A stretch of DNA of 64,000 nt from Prorocentrum cordatum (GCA_963575745.1 CAUYUJ010003982.1:5001-69000), one strand, 5' to 3'; shown: positions 51,945 through 61,950, counted from the stretch's first letter. Numbers and translations: made by a program. The notes: a model not told the origin generated them from the letters alone.

Positions 51945-52047
51945 TGTAAGAATCCCTTGTGATAATCCCTTGTCCGCACCGCAGCCGGCTTGAGCCGCGA
52001 ACCCAGGAAAACATACTCCATATCGAAATCATCCGCTTATCTTTTTA
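51945..52047 (+). repeat. Copia 5' LTR
   Basis: Begins TGTAAGAATCCCTTGTGATA and ends CCGCTTATCTTTTTA. It is 103 bp, short for a copia LTR. The final CA is mutated to TA. No clear tRNA-complementary primer site could be assigned in TAGCGGAGCCGTGGTGAAC just after it. Confidence 0.95.
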
Positions 52048-52089
52048 TAGTAGCGGAGCCGTGGTGAACAATACACGGACCTAAATAAC

Positions 52090-52181
52090 ATCCCCATTCC
52101 AAGTAGGGCTCTGGGAAGACTCATTGTAGAGTGGCATCCCCAACCCAAGTAGGGCTCTGGGAAGACCCGTAGTGTAGAACG
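52090..52181 (+). repeat. 46-bp tandem duplication in the copia leader
   Basis: Two copies of ATCCCCA..CCAAGTAGGGCTCTGGGAAGAC (52,090-52,135 and 52,136-52,181), ending one base before the gag ATG at 52,183. It could influence packaging or translation. Confidence 0.85.
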
Positions 52182-52182
52182 A

Positions 52183-53483
52183 ATGGCAACAAAGATTGAC
52201 ACGAAACTGTTAGGACGAGGTCTAAAATATTTCTCCGGAGATGAGAGTGAATGGAGCGATTGGTCTTATCGTTTCGAATATTATTGTGGAGCTGTGAGCC
52301 AAGTAATGTTGCAGAACATGGAACGAGCACGAGAACATGCGAATCCCATCGCACTAGCAGCCACAGAAGACGATGTGAAACAACATTCAACAAATTTAGC
52401 GTATATTCTAAAGAGTGTTGTGTACGGAGAGATGACGAATTATTCAGGAAAGTAGAGAGAGAGGGAACGGTCTTGAGATGTGGCGTAGGATGTGCATAAG
52501 GTATGAGCACAACGGCAAAAACACGAAAAGAGGGTTCTGAACGCAATCATGGACTTCAACTTCTCGGGCTCTTCCCTCCGAGGTTCTTGAGCGCCTGGAA
52601 GAGATGGAGTTGCTAATAAAAGAGTACGACGATTTAGCCAACCCTGACGAGCTAGCAAATGATGTAATAGTCAGCGTGGTTATGAAAACGATCCCGGAAC
52701 CCATGAAGACACATTTCGATTTAAATACGCATCTGTGCGAAACATATGAAGACATCAAACGAGGGATCCACAAATACGTTGGAATCAAGCGTGAATGGAA
52801 AAACCCGTACGCCAGAAAGGACAACGGACCGAAACCTATGTAAGTTGATGCGTTGAAATTTTCTCCGAAAGGAACCCCGAAAGGTTTTCCGACAAGGATC
52901 CCCAAAGGGTGACAATAGGGGCTCTCCGAAAGGATCCCCCAAAGGCACCCCCAAGGACACTCCGAAGGGATATTCCCAAGGAGCGGGGTCTGGCCGTGGA
53001 TACCCATCATCCTCTTGGCGAGGACAGGGTTCCTCCACTCAGGCCCAGGGCTGGTACCAGAACGACCAGAAAGGTAAAGGCAGGGACCAAACGCACACTG
53101 GAGGCAAAGGTAGGGGCCAGTCGAGCAGTGGAGGCAAAAATGGCTGTAGTCAGAACGCAAACAAGTGGTGTGACATCTGCAGGATGAGGACCCATTGGAC
53201 GTCAGAGTGCAGATTCAACAACAAAAGGGAAACATCGATCAGGGAAAGGAAGCCATTCCTACGAACATGCCTGGGATCAGGACTCTTGGGGTCCCGGGTG
53301 GTCCTGGGACGAGAAGGGCGGTTGGAACCAGGATGGAGGAGAGCAGCCAGAGCAACACGACGAATTTCCCCAGAGGAGTTCGCGGCTCTACTTCCTGGGA
53401 GCAGCTCTCCGGACGAAAGAGACAGCGAGTCGACAGAGAGATGTGAGTCAGGTGCGCCAGCGGAGAGCGATCCGGGGGCATAA
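52183..53483 (+). pseudogene. gag: Copia gag (capsid and zinc knuckle)
   Basis: The frame from ATG 52,183 reads KLLGRGLKYFSGDESEWSDW plus SYRFEYYCG, the usual start of dinoflagellate copia Gag, and stops at 52,453. A second piece (52,604-52,843) has ELANDVIVSVVMKTIPEPMK and YEDIKRGIHKYV, the C-terminal Gag helices. A zinc knuckle C-x2-C-x4-H-x4-C (WCDICRMRTHWTSEC) lies at 53,169-53,210 in the third frame, which runs to TAA at 53,481. At least two frameshifts separate the three parts. Gag would package the element RNA into particles. Confidence 0.85.
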
Positions 53484-53890
53484 TCACAAGATGACAGCGC
53501 ACTTGCTTTCGAGTATGGCTTTGCGGGGTCGTCGAACGACGCTGGCAGCGAGAGCAGCGCACCCAGTGAACACGCTTTCTGTGTGGATGTGGGCTCTCAG
53601 ACAGATCCCACTGGACTCCTTGCGGAGACAGGCTTTCAAACGGAACCTGTGGCACACCAGTGCGAAGATTTCCACGACTGTCCAAAATGGTTTGTGATGG
53701 CGGATTTGGATGACGAGGGCGATGATCCCATTAGCAGTCATCGCAAAATCGCCGAGAGCTTTCCAGGGACGACGCTATACATGATGACGATGTTTGTGAC
53801 GATGTGTGTGGTGTCGTTTTGTGCAAGCATGTGGTCTGAAATCTGCGACGTGTTCACATTCATTCACAAGCTTGTCAAAAGTGCGTCGGC
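53484..53890 (+). pseudogene. Copia linker with hydrophobic segment between gag and protease
   Basis: The same frame as the zinc knuckle after TAA 53,481: acidic, with repeated QTDP/QTEP (VGSQTDPTG, TGFQTEP), then a strongly hydrophobic run LYMMTMFVTMCVVSFCASMW (53,776-53,840). After a frameshift near 53,885 a second hydrophobic stretch follows (IAGLIIVQAILMCIVVDSGK, 53,896-53,955). Membrane segments at this place are not standard in copia polyproteins. Confidence 0.6.
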
Positions 53891-55098
53891 CCATCGCCGG
53901 GCTGATCATCGTACAAGCGATTTTGATGTGCATCGTGGTGGACTCTGGGAAAAATGAGCACTACATGAACTCGTTTTTGGACGAAGTCCCGCAGGGACAA
54001 AAGAGCGTCGCGTCCACCAGCACATACACACAGAGAGACTTTCAGATCCTATTGAATTCAGGAACCTTCGATCATGTATGCAAAGAGTCTTCCGCGAAAC
54101 ACATCCCTGTGGTAAAGTCTGCTGGCAAAGGAGGTGTGACCGCCTCGGGAGATCCGATGACACGGATTGGACACAAAGACGTACCTATACAATTGATCGG
54201 CCACAACGGCGCAACGGTAGTGTTTGTAATGCGTTTCAGTGTCTTCAAATAAGCAAGTACCGCACTCATCAGCATCAGCAGGCTAAGGAAACAGAAAAAC
54301 ATCACTTGCATGTTTGATGGCAGCATTTGTGTGATGAAAAGGCCACATATCCCGATACCGTTGTCTGTGAAAGAACACAATTTCCTGTATCGGGTAAGGT
54401 GTAAGTTTGTAGACCCGGTAAAGATCATGCCACTCATCCAACGCCAGTCGTTGCACTCAGCTGTCCTCCGGCCTCTCGACGAAACGCCGGAAGAATTGAG
54501 AATGAGCGTTCCCGCAAAGATGAACAAGGAAATTTGGAGTACCACCTCTGAGGGCGAACCTTATGTGGTCACACCCGAAGCAGAGAAGCACAGAGTTCCC
54601 GTCGGACAGTTTCCAAAGAAGTTCAAATACGATAAAATCGCAACGGGTTTCCCTCTGCGCATCACGTGGGTAAAATGGCCAAGGAACGAATGGGTGCTCT
54701 TGGAAAACAGGGTAGACTGGACAAAACTCGAAATGCCAGAAGAATTCATTATGTCAGGCAGGACAATCACATTGTTCGTTCAACGCGAGGGGGACAACGA
54801 TCCCCAAAACAGATCTGAACCGAGCGACGTTCCAATGAACCTCCCAGGAGAAACTCATCCACAAAATAACGGGTCCACCGGCGCGCAGAGCACAAATGAC
54901 AATCGTAGTGCAGGTTCCTCTGGAAACAACGAACCTCCAGCACACGTGCAAACGTTACCTGAAGGAAAACATGTCATCGATGGAGTGACGTATGTAGTGT
55001 CAACTTGTCCGAAAGAGTTTGTATTTCCAGTAAATGCGCAGGGTCTTGTAAGGTCAACGTGGATGCAAATGCTAAAGGGAGTGTTTGGAAACTTGTAG
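53891..55098 (+). pseudogene. Copia protease and pre-integrase linker
   Basis: RDFQILLNSGTFDHVC (54,034-54,081) lies where copia proteases have the catalytic D-S-G-A motif. The Asp codon is now AAT (Asn, 54,055-54,057) and Ala is Thr, so it would be inactive as a protease. The frame continues to TAA at 54,250, then ALISISRLRKQKNITCMFDG and RPHIPIPLSVKEHNFLYRV, the end of the protease region. It then stays open to TAG 55,096 as a roughly 200-residue linker with HKVP-type and Ser/Asn-rich parts. Only one stop interrupts this 1.2-kb stretch. Confidence 0.75.
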
Positions 55099-56198
55099 AA
55101 GACAGCGTGCGCGTCGATCAACTGAGGGACAAAACACAAACCTTTGAGCATGTGCCGTGGATATTACACGAACCGTTCAAGATGATAACTGCGTTTCGAA
55201 AGCCATCTTCTCAGTCGCCCCCTGTTCCTTTGCAGGAGCAGCAAGAGGAAGGACACAGACCGCTGGCTCCCAGAATTCCCACTGGACCAACGCTTAAAGA
55301 ATCTTACGCACATGCCTTTCAGGGCTTGGTGTGAGTTCTGCGTGCACGGGCGTGCGAAGCAGTCTCCACACCAATACCCAGAAGAGTACATTATCCCCAT
55401 TGTACAAATAGATTATTTCTTTTCGAAAACGGCGCACGGCGCAGCAATAATCACATATGTATCAGTAATTGATGTCGTAAACGGTTATGGTGCGTGCACG
55501 CAAGTCAAGGCCAGAGGGTCCTCTGACGCGCATGCCGTGGGATATATTGTCAAACGTTTGGAGCGCGCAGGTCTGAACGGAGAAAGTATTTTGCAGACTG
55601 ATTCTGGAACGTCTGTGAAGGACTTGGCCCGCGCGGTCGCTACCAAGAGGCAGGTCAACGGAAGTTCTCCGAACACTCATTTGAGACAAACGCCAGTTTC
55701 ATCCAAACAGTCGAACGGTACAGTTGAGCGTCTTCACCAATCGACTGAGGGTCTCGTCTGGACCCAAAGTTGGCTCTTGAGGGCCACTACAACATGGTGC
55801 TCAAGAGCACGAGCCTGCTCACGCCGTGGTTGATCAGACACTGCGGATGGCTGTGCACCCGGCACCAAAAACGCAGCGACGGAAAAACATCGTTCGAGAG
55901 AACGAAAGGTCATTCACATCAAGCTTTTATTGTTGAATTTGGTGGGTGTGTCAGCGCACGGTACAATGGCCCCATCGTCAATGAGATGGAGCCGCACGGG
56001 GCGACTGGAGTCTGGATGGGAAAAGCTGTAAGTAATGGCGAACATATCATAGCTACCCCCAAAGGCTTGATACAATCCCGCAACATACGCAGACTGGAGG
56101 AAACCTCCCGGTTCAACAAGACAATTGTGAATCAGATTTACGGCGCCCCTTGGGATCTCCAGTACAAGCCAGGCTCTGAAGGCAACCCGGCACAGTAG
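55099..56198 (+). pseudogene. Copia integrase
   Basis: The zinc-binding end reads LTHMPFRAWCEFCVHGRAKQ plus SPH (55,306-55,371). The catalytic core has Asp in IVQIDYFFSKT (55,411), Asp in ILQTDSGTSVKDLA (55,600) and Glu in SKQSNGTVERLH (about 55,726), i.e. a complete D,D,E set. After a frameshift near 55,775 the C-terminal part continues as LTPWLIRHCGWLCTRHQKRS plus DGKTSFER, typical of dinoflagellate copia integrases. It goes on to GVWMGKAVSNGEHIIATPKG before TAG at 56,196. It would insert the cDNA into the genome. Confidence 0.9.
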
Positions 56199-57564
56199 CA
56201 TGCATCTCCCCAGCCAGACGCTCCTGAAGAGCAGCAGCGTGAGGCCAATAGGAAACTTAGATTATTTTGGCAAGAGTGCGGCAAGACGCCCAAGTGCAAA
56301 GCGTGCCACGAGGGAACGCATGGCAATACCCATTCTGCTGAATGCAGGCGTAGACGGCAGGAGTGGGAGTTGAAATGCGCAGATAAACGAAAACGAGAAC
56401 AGCATGACACAGCAGAGCAGGCAGCAACTGACAAGAGCCGCAGGAAAACTCACGAAGCCAAACATCGTGACGATGCCTGTGGCGATCGAATGCAAGAAGA
56501 CGGGTCGTCTCCAGATGACCGGCAACCAGCTAGGAAACGCAAGGCAGAAGAGGAACGCCCAGAATCCCCAGGATCAGAAATCATAGCGATCATCCGGCCG
56601 ATTCTGAACATCGGCGAAGACCAATATCTCTGCGAGGAGCCGGAACCACACTCAACGGATCTCTGCCTGACCAACGAGGAGCTTTGGAAACAGTGGTGCA
56701 AAGGCGTCGAGTTCATCGACGGGCTCCCGAAAGATTTGGTCGAACAAGGCATGTCCAAAGAAATGCACAATCTGAACCACTTCAACGTTTACTCCTGGGT
56801 GCGGGAAGATAAAGCCTTGAGTAAACCGATCGAAACAGGTTGGGTACACAAGGCTAAAGGTGATGAGGTGCGATCGAGGCTTGTTGCAAAAGATCTGAAA
56901 ATCGCAAGTAACAGAAACGACGTTTTCGCCGCAACGCCAACACCAATTGGACTTCGCATTTTGCTAGCAATTGCAATAGCAGAAAAATTTGACGTACGCG
57001 TCGGGGACTTCAGTGTTGCATTTATGCTCGCAGACATATCAGATGAGAACGTTTTCTGCTGCCCGCCAGAACCCTGGCGTTCTCGGTACCCCGGATGGGT
57101 CTGGAAGATGAACAAGGCCATGGTTGGCTTGAGAAAAGCACAGCAAAAACTTCCAAGGCTTTAAATATACTGTGTTGACAGACCATCTTGGTTTTACTCG
57201 CTGTTTGACAGACCCACAAATGTTTTGGAATAGAAGGACAGGTGTGCGAGTGTCAATACACGTAGATGATCCCATTGCAGTAGGAGACACACTTAAGATA
57301 GACGAGTTTTTCGGACAGCTCGAAAAACATTTGTTCAAGCGTGGTGATCGTTTCAACGATGAGGTTCCCACGAAGTACCTCGGACGGATGTACGTGAAAC
57401 GTGACGGTGGCATCACAGCTTCCTGACAGAAAAATACCTCGATGACACATTGAACATCTATAACATGTTGCATTGTACCCCTGTGAGCACACCCGGTGTG
57501 AAAGACACCCCTCACGTCAAGGGCTCTGTCGGAGAGGAGTTTGTGATTTTGGATGAAGTTTAAC
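56199..57564 (+). pseudogene. Copia reverse transcriptase
   Basis: After TAG 56,196 the same frame continues with a cysteine/histidine cluster (CKACHEGTHGNTHSAECRRR) and a basic-acidic linker. Next come the fingers GWVHKAKGDEVRSRLVAKDL, the palm VRVGDFSVAFMLADI with the first catalytic Asp, and WKMNKAMVGLRKAQQ. A frameshift near 57,165 leads to FTRCLTDPQMFW and VSIHVDDPIAVG with the DD pair at 57,265-57,270. Another shift at 57,420 gives FLTEKYLDDTLNIYNMLHCT up to TAA at 57,561. All catalytic aspartates remain at the DNA level. Confidence 0.9.
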
Positions 57565-58223
57565 ATCTTAAACACAGGTGTGCAGTAGGCAAGCTACAGT
57601 TCATTTGTCAGGAACGAGGAGACATCCAATTTTCAGTGACAGAATTGGCGAGACAACTTGCATCGCCTACGAAGAGAGATGTCCGCAAGCTGAAGCATTT
57701 GTTGCGGTATTTGAAAGGCACCAGAAACGAACATTTGCATCTTAGGTGCGGTTCGTTCTCCGATTGTGTGACATTTATGTAGACTCGGATTGACCTGGGT
57801 GCCAGCGAACGAGGAAAAACACATCTGTTGGAGTTGTCATGTGGGGCTCGTGCGTTCTATGTAATTACAGCCGCACACAGAGCGTGATAGTCCAGTCCAG
57901 CGGCGAAGCCGAACTATATGCTATAGCCTCCGGCGCCGCAGAGGCATTGCATGCACAATCGTTGATCAAAGAGCTCGGGTATGCAACTTCGGCCACTGTG
58001 AAATCAGACAGCAGCGCAGGCAGGGCCATAGCATCGAGACTCGGCGTAGGAAGATTGAAGCATGTCGATATTAAGTTCTTACATGTGCAGCAGCTCGTGC
58101 AAGCCAAGCGCATACATATTTTCAAAGGTAACAGCAGCAGATAACATTTCAGACGTTGGAACAAAATACCTTGACAAAGCGAGGCCTTCTACGCTAAAAC
58201 GACGGTTGGGCATCTATGCATAA
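57565..58223 (+). pseudogene. Copia connection and RNase H
   Basis: AVGKLQFICQERGDIQFSVT and KLKHLLRYLKGT (57,580-57,720) are the usual connection. Then, in another frame, VDSD is followed by TGA (57,791-57,793) where copia RNase H has Trp, so this is a point mutation of TGG. TSVGVVMWG, SSGEAELYAIASGAAEALHA and KSDSSAGRAIASRLGVGRLK with HVDIKFLHVQQLV follow. A last frame change near 58,128 gives NISDVGTKYLDKARPSTLKR to TAA 58,221. It would degrade RNA in the RNA-DNA hybrid. Confidence 0.9.
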
Positions 58224-58281
58224 TGCTCCTCCGTAGACGTGCTGGCTCAAGCATTCACCTTTTGTGTGTTTCTGAGACAGT

Positions 58282-58848
58282 ATGTTGTCACCAAGTGTGA
58301 AATGGTGTTTTAAGAAATGTCCTGATTGCACGGAATACTATGCGAAAGTACCGGCTGACAGTGCAACCAGCAAGGGAAAAGTCGAAGGTACTCTTTCTTA
58401 CCGCATGGTGCAGCGCCTGAGCACCGCGCGCGGTCCACACGGTTACGGTGCAGAGCAATCAACAAATATTGTTAATTCCTGCCTGGTGCGTTACTGTGGT
58501 AGTGGACCAGAGTATCTTGAGTACAATCAGACAGAGGCTTGGCGAGAGCGTTCACCAACGCCCCAAAGGCCTCCGACGCCACCTCCGGAGAGCAGCCGCG
58601 TGGCAGACAGCAAAAGCAGGCCAGACTCAGCAACCGGCGATGTCCGGGACCGTACCCGGTCGCGCTCCAGGCGCCGATCTCCAAGCAAGAACACTGAGTC
58701 GAGGCAGAGGTCCCCCAGCGATCTCAGAAGCGAGGACACAGTGGTGAACGACATCTTGATCGACGTCGGTTACCTTCAGAACATTTCCTCAACCACGCGT
58801 GTGTTGAAATCCGTAGCATCAAGGATCAAACAATTATCCCGATCGTAA
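58282..58848 (+). CDS. Extra 3' ORF of the copia element, RS-rich protein
   Basis: An intact 188-codon frame between RNase H and the 3' LTR. The N-terminal part has a CFKKCPDCTEYYAKV cluster (two Cys three apart with an additional Cys) and SYRMVQRLSTARGPHGYG. The middle is Pro-rich (SPTPQRPPTPPPES). The C-terminal half has an arginine/serine run (RDRTRSRSRRRSPS, SRQRSPSDLRSED) like RS domains of splicing factors, ending with a short helical tail. Copia elements normally end with RNase H. Its intactness, next to broken genes, is notable but may reflect chance in a biased sequence. Nuclear localisation or RNA binding is inferred from the RS run only. Confidence 0.5.
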   Translation: MLSPSVKWCFKKCPDCTEYYAKVPADSATSKGKVEGTLSYRMVQRLSTARGPHGYGAEQSTNIVNSCLVRYCGSGPEYLEYNQTEAWRERSPTPQRPPTPPPESSRVADSKSRPDSATGDVRDRTRSRSRRRSPSKNTESRQRSPSDLRSEDTVVNDILIDVGYLQNISSTTRVLKSVASRIKQLSRS

Positions 58849-58943
58849 TCTATGGCATCATATAACGACACGGTGAGGTACATAATTCAACGTACTGTTT
58901 TTGATACCAGCTCTGCCTCCAAATATATCTGATGAGAATCAGA

Positions 58944-58954
58944 TCTGAAGGGGC
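58944..58954 (+). other. Polypurine tract of the copia element
   Basis: TGAAGGGGC immediately before the 3' LTR. Short, but in the expected position for priming plus-strand DNA. Confidence 0.55.
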
Positions 58955-59057
58955 TGTAATAATCCCTTGTGAGAATCCCTTGTCCGCACCGCGACCGGCT
59001 TGAGCCTCGAGCCCAGGATAACATACTCCATATCGAAATCATCCGCTTATCTTTTCA
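58955..59057 (+). repeat. Copia 3' LTR
   Basis: Begins TGTAATAATCCCTTGTGAGA and ends CCGCTTATCTTTTCA. It has the same length as the 5' LTR, about 92% identity by eye, and keeps the TG...CA ends. Confidence 0.95.
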
Positions 59058-59250
59058 CCTCCTCCTCCTCCTCTTCCTCCCCCTCCTCCCCCTCCCCCTC
59101 CTCCTCCTCCTCCTCTTCCTCCTCCTCCTCCTCCTCCTCCTCCTCTTCTCTCTCCTCCTCCTCCTCCTCCTCCTCTCTCCTCTCCTCCTCCTCCCTCCTC
59201 CTCCTCCCCCTCCCCCTCCCCCTCCTCCTCCTCCTCCTCCTCTCCTCCTC
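59058..59250. repeat. (CTC)n tract, right flank of the copia element
   Basis: CCTCCTCCT-rich run beginning at the base after the LTR. With the left flank it shows that the element interrupted a single CTC tract. Confidence 0.95.
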
Positions 59251-59689
59251 AACCTCCCTTTTCGGCCTCCAGGGCGCAGGGCTGCGGGAGCACCTCTGCC
59301 CGCAGCCAGGAGCGACGACAGAGGAAGGGCAGGCTGGAGGGAGAAAGGACTGCATGGCAGGTGAGGATGATTGGCGGCGCTCACAAGGGAGTGGAGGGAG
59401 AGGGGAAGGCTTCTTAGAAAGAGGATGCTTCTTAGAAGGCGCCTGCCTTACATCTATAGGTAAGGCCCGCTTCTAACAAAACCCTTCCCCTCCACCCACC
59501 CCCCTCTGCGCGTGGCTGAAGAAAGGAGGGCAGGGCAGATGAGGACGAAGGGGGTCGGAGGAAGGGGGGAACCTTTTGGAACCTGGCGGCGGGGCGGGGC
59601 CACACCCAACGACGCGCTGCCACCCCGAGATTGAGAGTTGAGGAGGGCATCGTTTTGCTGCCCCAAACTTCCACCCTCCTCGAGCTCTC

Positions 59690-59895
59690 GTCCCTCCTCG
59701 CTCCCTCCTCCCCCTCCCTCTCATCCTCCTCCCCTCCTCCTCCCTCCGCCTCCTTCCTCCTTCCTCCGTCTCCTCCTCCTCCCCTCCTCCTCCTCCCTCC
59801 TCCCTCCCCTCCTCCCCCATCCTCCTCCTCCTCCCCTCCTCCTCCCTCCTCCTCCTCCTCCTCCTCCTCCTCCTCCTCCTCCTCCTCCGCGTGGT
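59690..59895. repeat. (CTC)n microsatellite
   Basis: CTC/CCT-rich tract, purest at 59,840-59,888. Sequence at 59,250-59,690 and 59,896-60,285 has no assignable gene. Confidence 0.95.
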
Positions 59896-60289
59896 CATCA
59901 ACACCAGGCCCTGTCTTGGAGCGCACTCTGCTCCGAGACCTCCTGGGGAGAGTCCAGCCCCGTGGCCTCCTCCTCCTCGCGCCTTTTCCCCCCCTCTCGA
60001 CGGCGCGCCGAGGCGGCACACCGGGGGGGGGGCGGCCGCCTCCGAGGAGCCCTTCCCGAGAAGCCTCGGGGCCCGCCCGACAGGGCCCCTGCCCTCTGAG
60101 AATAGGGGGAAAACAAACCTACCTCGCTTTTGACCACCCTCGCTTCCAAGAGATACCAAACGATGCCAAATTGCAGCCTGTACTGGTCAGGCCGCTTGAC
60201 GAGGAGGCGCGTGGTATGGCTTGGTTTTGCCTGGAAGCGAAAGCGGGCTAGGTAATTCACGCTCTGAGAGAAGGCCCCCCCCGGGCACC

Positions 60290-60660
60290 TGGCCTTCTCG
60301 GCGAGCGACCCCTCCCTCGAGGGGGGCGAGAAGGGCAGGATAGCAACGACCAGGGTAGGGAATCGGCGGACGCCGCCGGCTCTCCTGACGCCTCCTGGCG
60401 CCAGGATGCCTCCTGGCGCCAGGACCCCACGCCTGGCCCTCTCGGCGAGCGATCCCTCCCTCGAGGGGGGGCGAGAAGGGCAGGATAGCAAGGGGCAGGG
60501 CAAGGAGTCGGCTCGCGCTCTCCTGGCGCCTCCTGGCGCCGCCGGGAGGCGCCCCGTGGGTCGACGAGTGGGCCCAGCGGCGCGGCCGACACCGGCTGCA
60601 CGCAACAGACTTCGTAGCCCCCTCTTTCCCTATCCCCCCCTTTCGTCTGGCCGAGGCTCT
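60290..60660. repeat. ~149-bp duplication with F3/F4-like ends
   Basis: CTCGGCGAGCGACCCCTCCC..GGCGAGAAGGGCAGGATAGCAA occurs at about 60,297 and 60,446. Between and after are CTCCTGGCGCCTCCTGGCGCC repeats. The right edge (CCCTATCCCCCCCTTTCGTC) is the inverse of the F3 left end at 2,447. On the minus strand the peptide GGYEVCCVQPVSAAPLGP resembles GGYEICCMQLVSASPRGP at about 2,475-2,530, so the two loci share ancestry. Confidence 0.6.
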
Positions 60661-60759
60661 CGCGCCCCCCGCCCCCTGGTGCGCGCCGCCACCCCGCCTC
60701 AGTCATGCTTCCTGGAGCCCCCCGAGATCCCTTGAGATTCTTTAAAAGGGCCCCAGGAG

Positions 60760-61095
60760 ACTTTCGACGCGCTCTCGAACCCCCGTCCGAGGCCTTGGTG
60801 GTCGCACCCAGACGTGTCGGCAGGGCGGGCTGGGCGTTTCGCTTGGGACTTCCTCGCCGTCTACGAGTCTGAAGGTTGAAACTGTTTCGTGGATGGAGCG
60901 CAGGCCGTGTCCAAAAGAGGGCTCCCGCCCTATCCGCGCGCACATTCGTTGTACCAGTTTGCACCAGCCACACGGATGGAGCACAGGCCGCTTTCAACAT
61001 GGGGCCCTCGCTGTAGCGCCGCTCGCACTCGTCCCAACAGCTCGCAGCAGTCACACGGATGACGGGGGGTGATGCTCAGCATTGAACTCTCGCCT
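60760..61095. repeat. Degenerate ~80-100-bp repeat (CACATTCGT / CACACGGATGGAGC)
   Basis: Loose repeats of ATGGAGCGCAGGCCG..GGGCTC.CGC..CGCACATTCGT. A relative lies at 62,045-62,130. From 61,095 to 61,480 there are two TCCTGAAAAAATCAGGACG-like copies and nothing else. Confidence 0.5.
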
Positions 61096-61479
61096 CAACG
61101 CCGCGCTCACACTCGTAGTCCGCCGACCCCGCTTGCCCCGGGTGGAACGGCGCGTGAGACTTTTGGCTGGGCCCCTCTTTCCCCAGACATGATCGCCTCG
61201 TAAAAAAATCAGGACGGGAAGTTTTTCGCTGTTTTCGGCCCCGGGGGGCCCTCGCCGGGTCTCGGGACCGTCAAAAACGACTCAGGAAAACCGGTCCCGG
61301 GGATAGGGTCGGGACTTCCAGGGACGCCGTCCTGAAAAAATCAGGACGTCGCATGTCTGGGTCCCCCCTCTGGGAGCCCAAAAACCTAGTAAGGCAGGGC
61401 CAGAACTCGCCAACGCACCCCGGAGGCCCCGGGAGGGTCCGAATCTACACTCCGTGGCCCCCAGCACGCTGAGGCGTCC

Positions 61480-61950
61480 TGGCAAGCGGCTAAGACGGCC
61501 TCAAGACAGCCCACGAAGGCTCCAAGACGCCCTAAGAAGGCTCAAGAGGACCCCCAAGAGAGCCCCAAGATACAGACATCGTCCCAAAACTTGTTGTTGA
61601 AGAAACCTCGAATTCCAGCATGTTCGCATATTCCGTCTAAACAGCGTCCAAGGCGGCTCCAGAGGGCCCCAACATCGTTCCAAGACGGCCCCGGAAACCT
61701 TCAAGGGGTCCCCGAGCCGTTCTGAGAGGGTTCCAAGACGACCCAAGAGGCGCTCGAGGCAGAGCCCAAGGGTCCCAGCAGAGCCCCAAGCGGGGCCCAG
61801 GAAAGGCAACTCGAACTGTCGCGTCGAACCCTCCGCCCCCAGAGGGCCCTCGCGACCGCCTGCCGTCGCCCCAAACAGCCCGGAGGCCCAATAGGCCTCC
61901 ACGAGGCTCCAAAAACGCCTGTAAGAGCCAATGCAGCCAGGCCCGCCCAA
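61480..61950. repeat. Degenerate CCAAGANGGCCCC periodic sequence
   Basis: Inverse-orientation relative of the CTTGGGGGCCT repeat. No gene. Confidence 0.5.

Larger units (their letters stand above)
51945..59057 (+). mobile_element. Ty1/copia LTR retrotransposon, 7.1 kb
   Basis: Direct terminal repeats of 103 bp, TG...CA-type, bound gag, protease, integrase, reverse transcriptase and RNase H in copia order (integrase before reverse transcriptase). About 8 of 103 LTR positions differ, so the insertion is not recent. The coding region has roughly five in-frame stops and about eight frameshifts. The element lies inside a CTC microsatellite; the 5-bp flanks are ACTCC (left) and CCTCC (right), compatible with a target duplication but not diagnostic in a repeat. 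An additional intact ORF lies between RNase H and the 3' LTR. Confidence 0.95.

Noticed and set aside
50056-52032. 658-codon minus-strand open frame
   Set aside because: Mostly CTC/GGA and GAT microsatellites read as Glu/Gly and Ser/Pro runs. Only short non-repetitive pieces look coding, and these are listed separately.
59260-59330. Possible short exon after CTCCAG|G
   Set aside because: Too short, no homology, and alternative frames are equally open.
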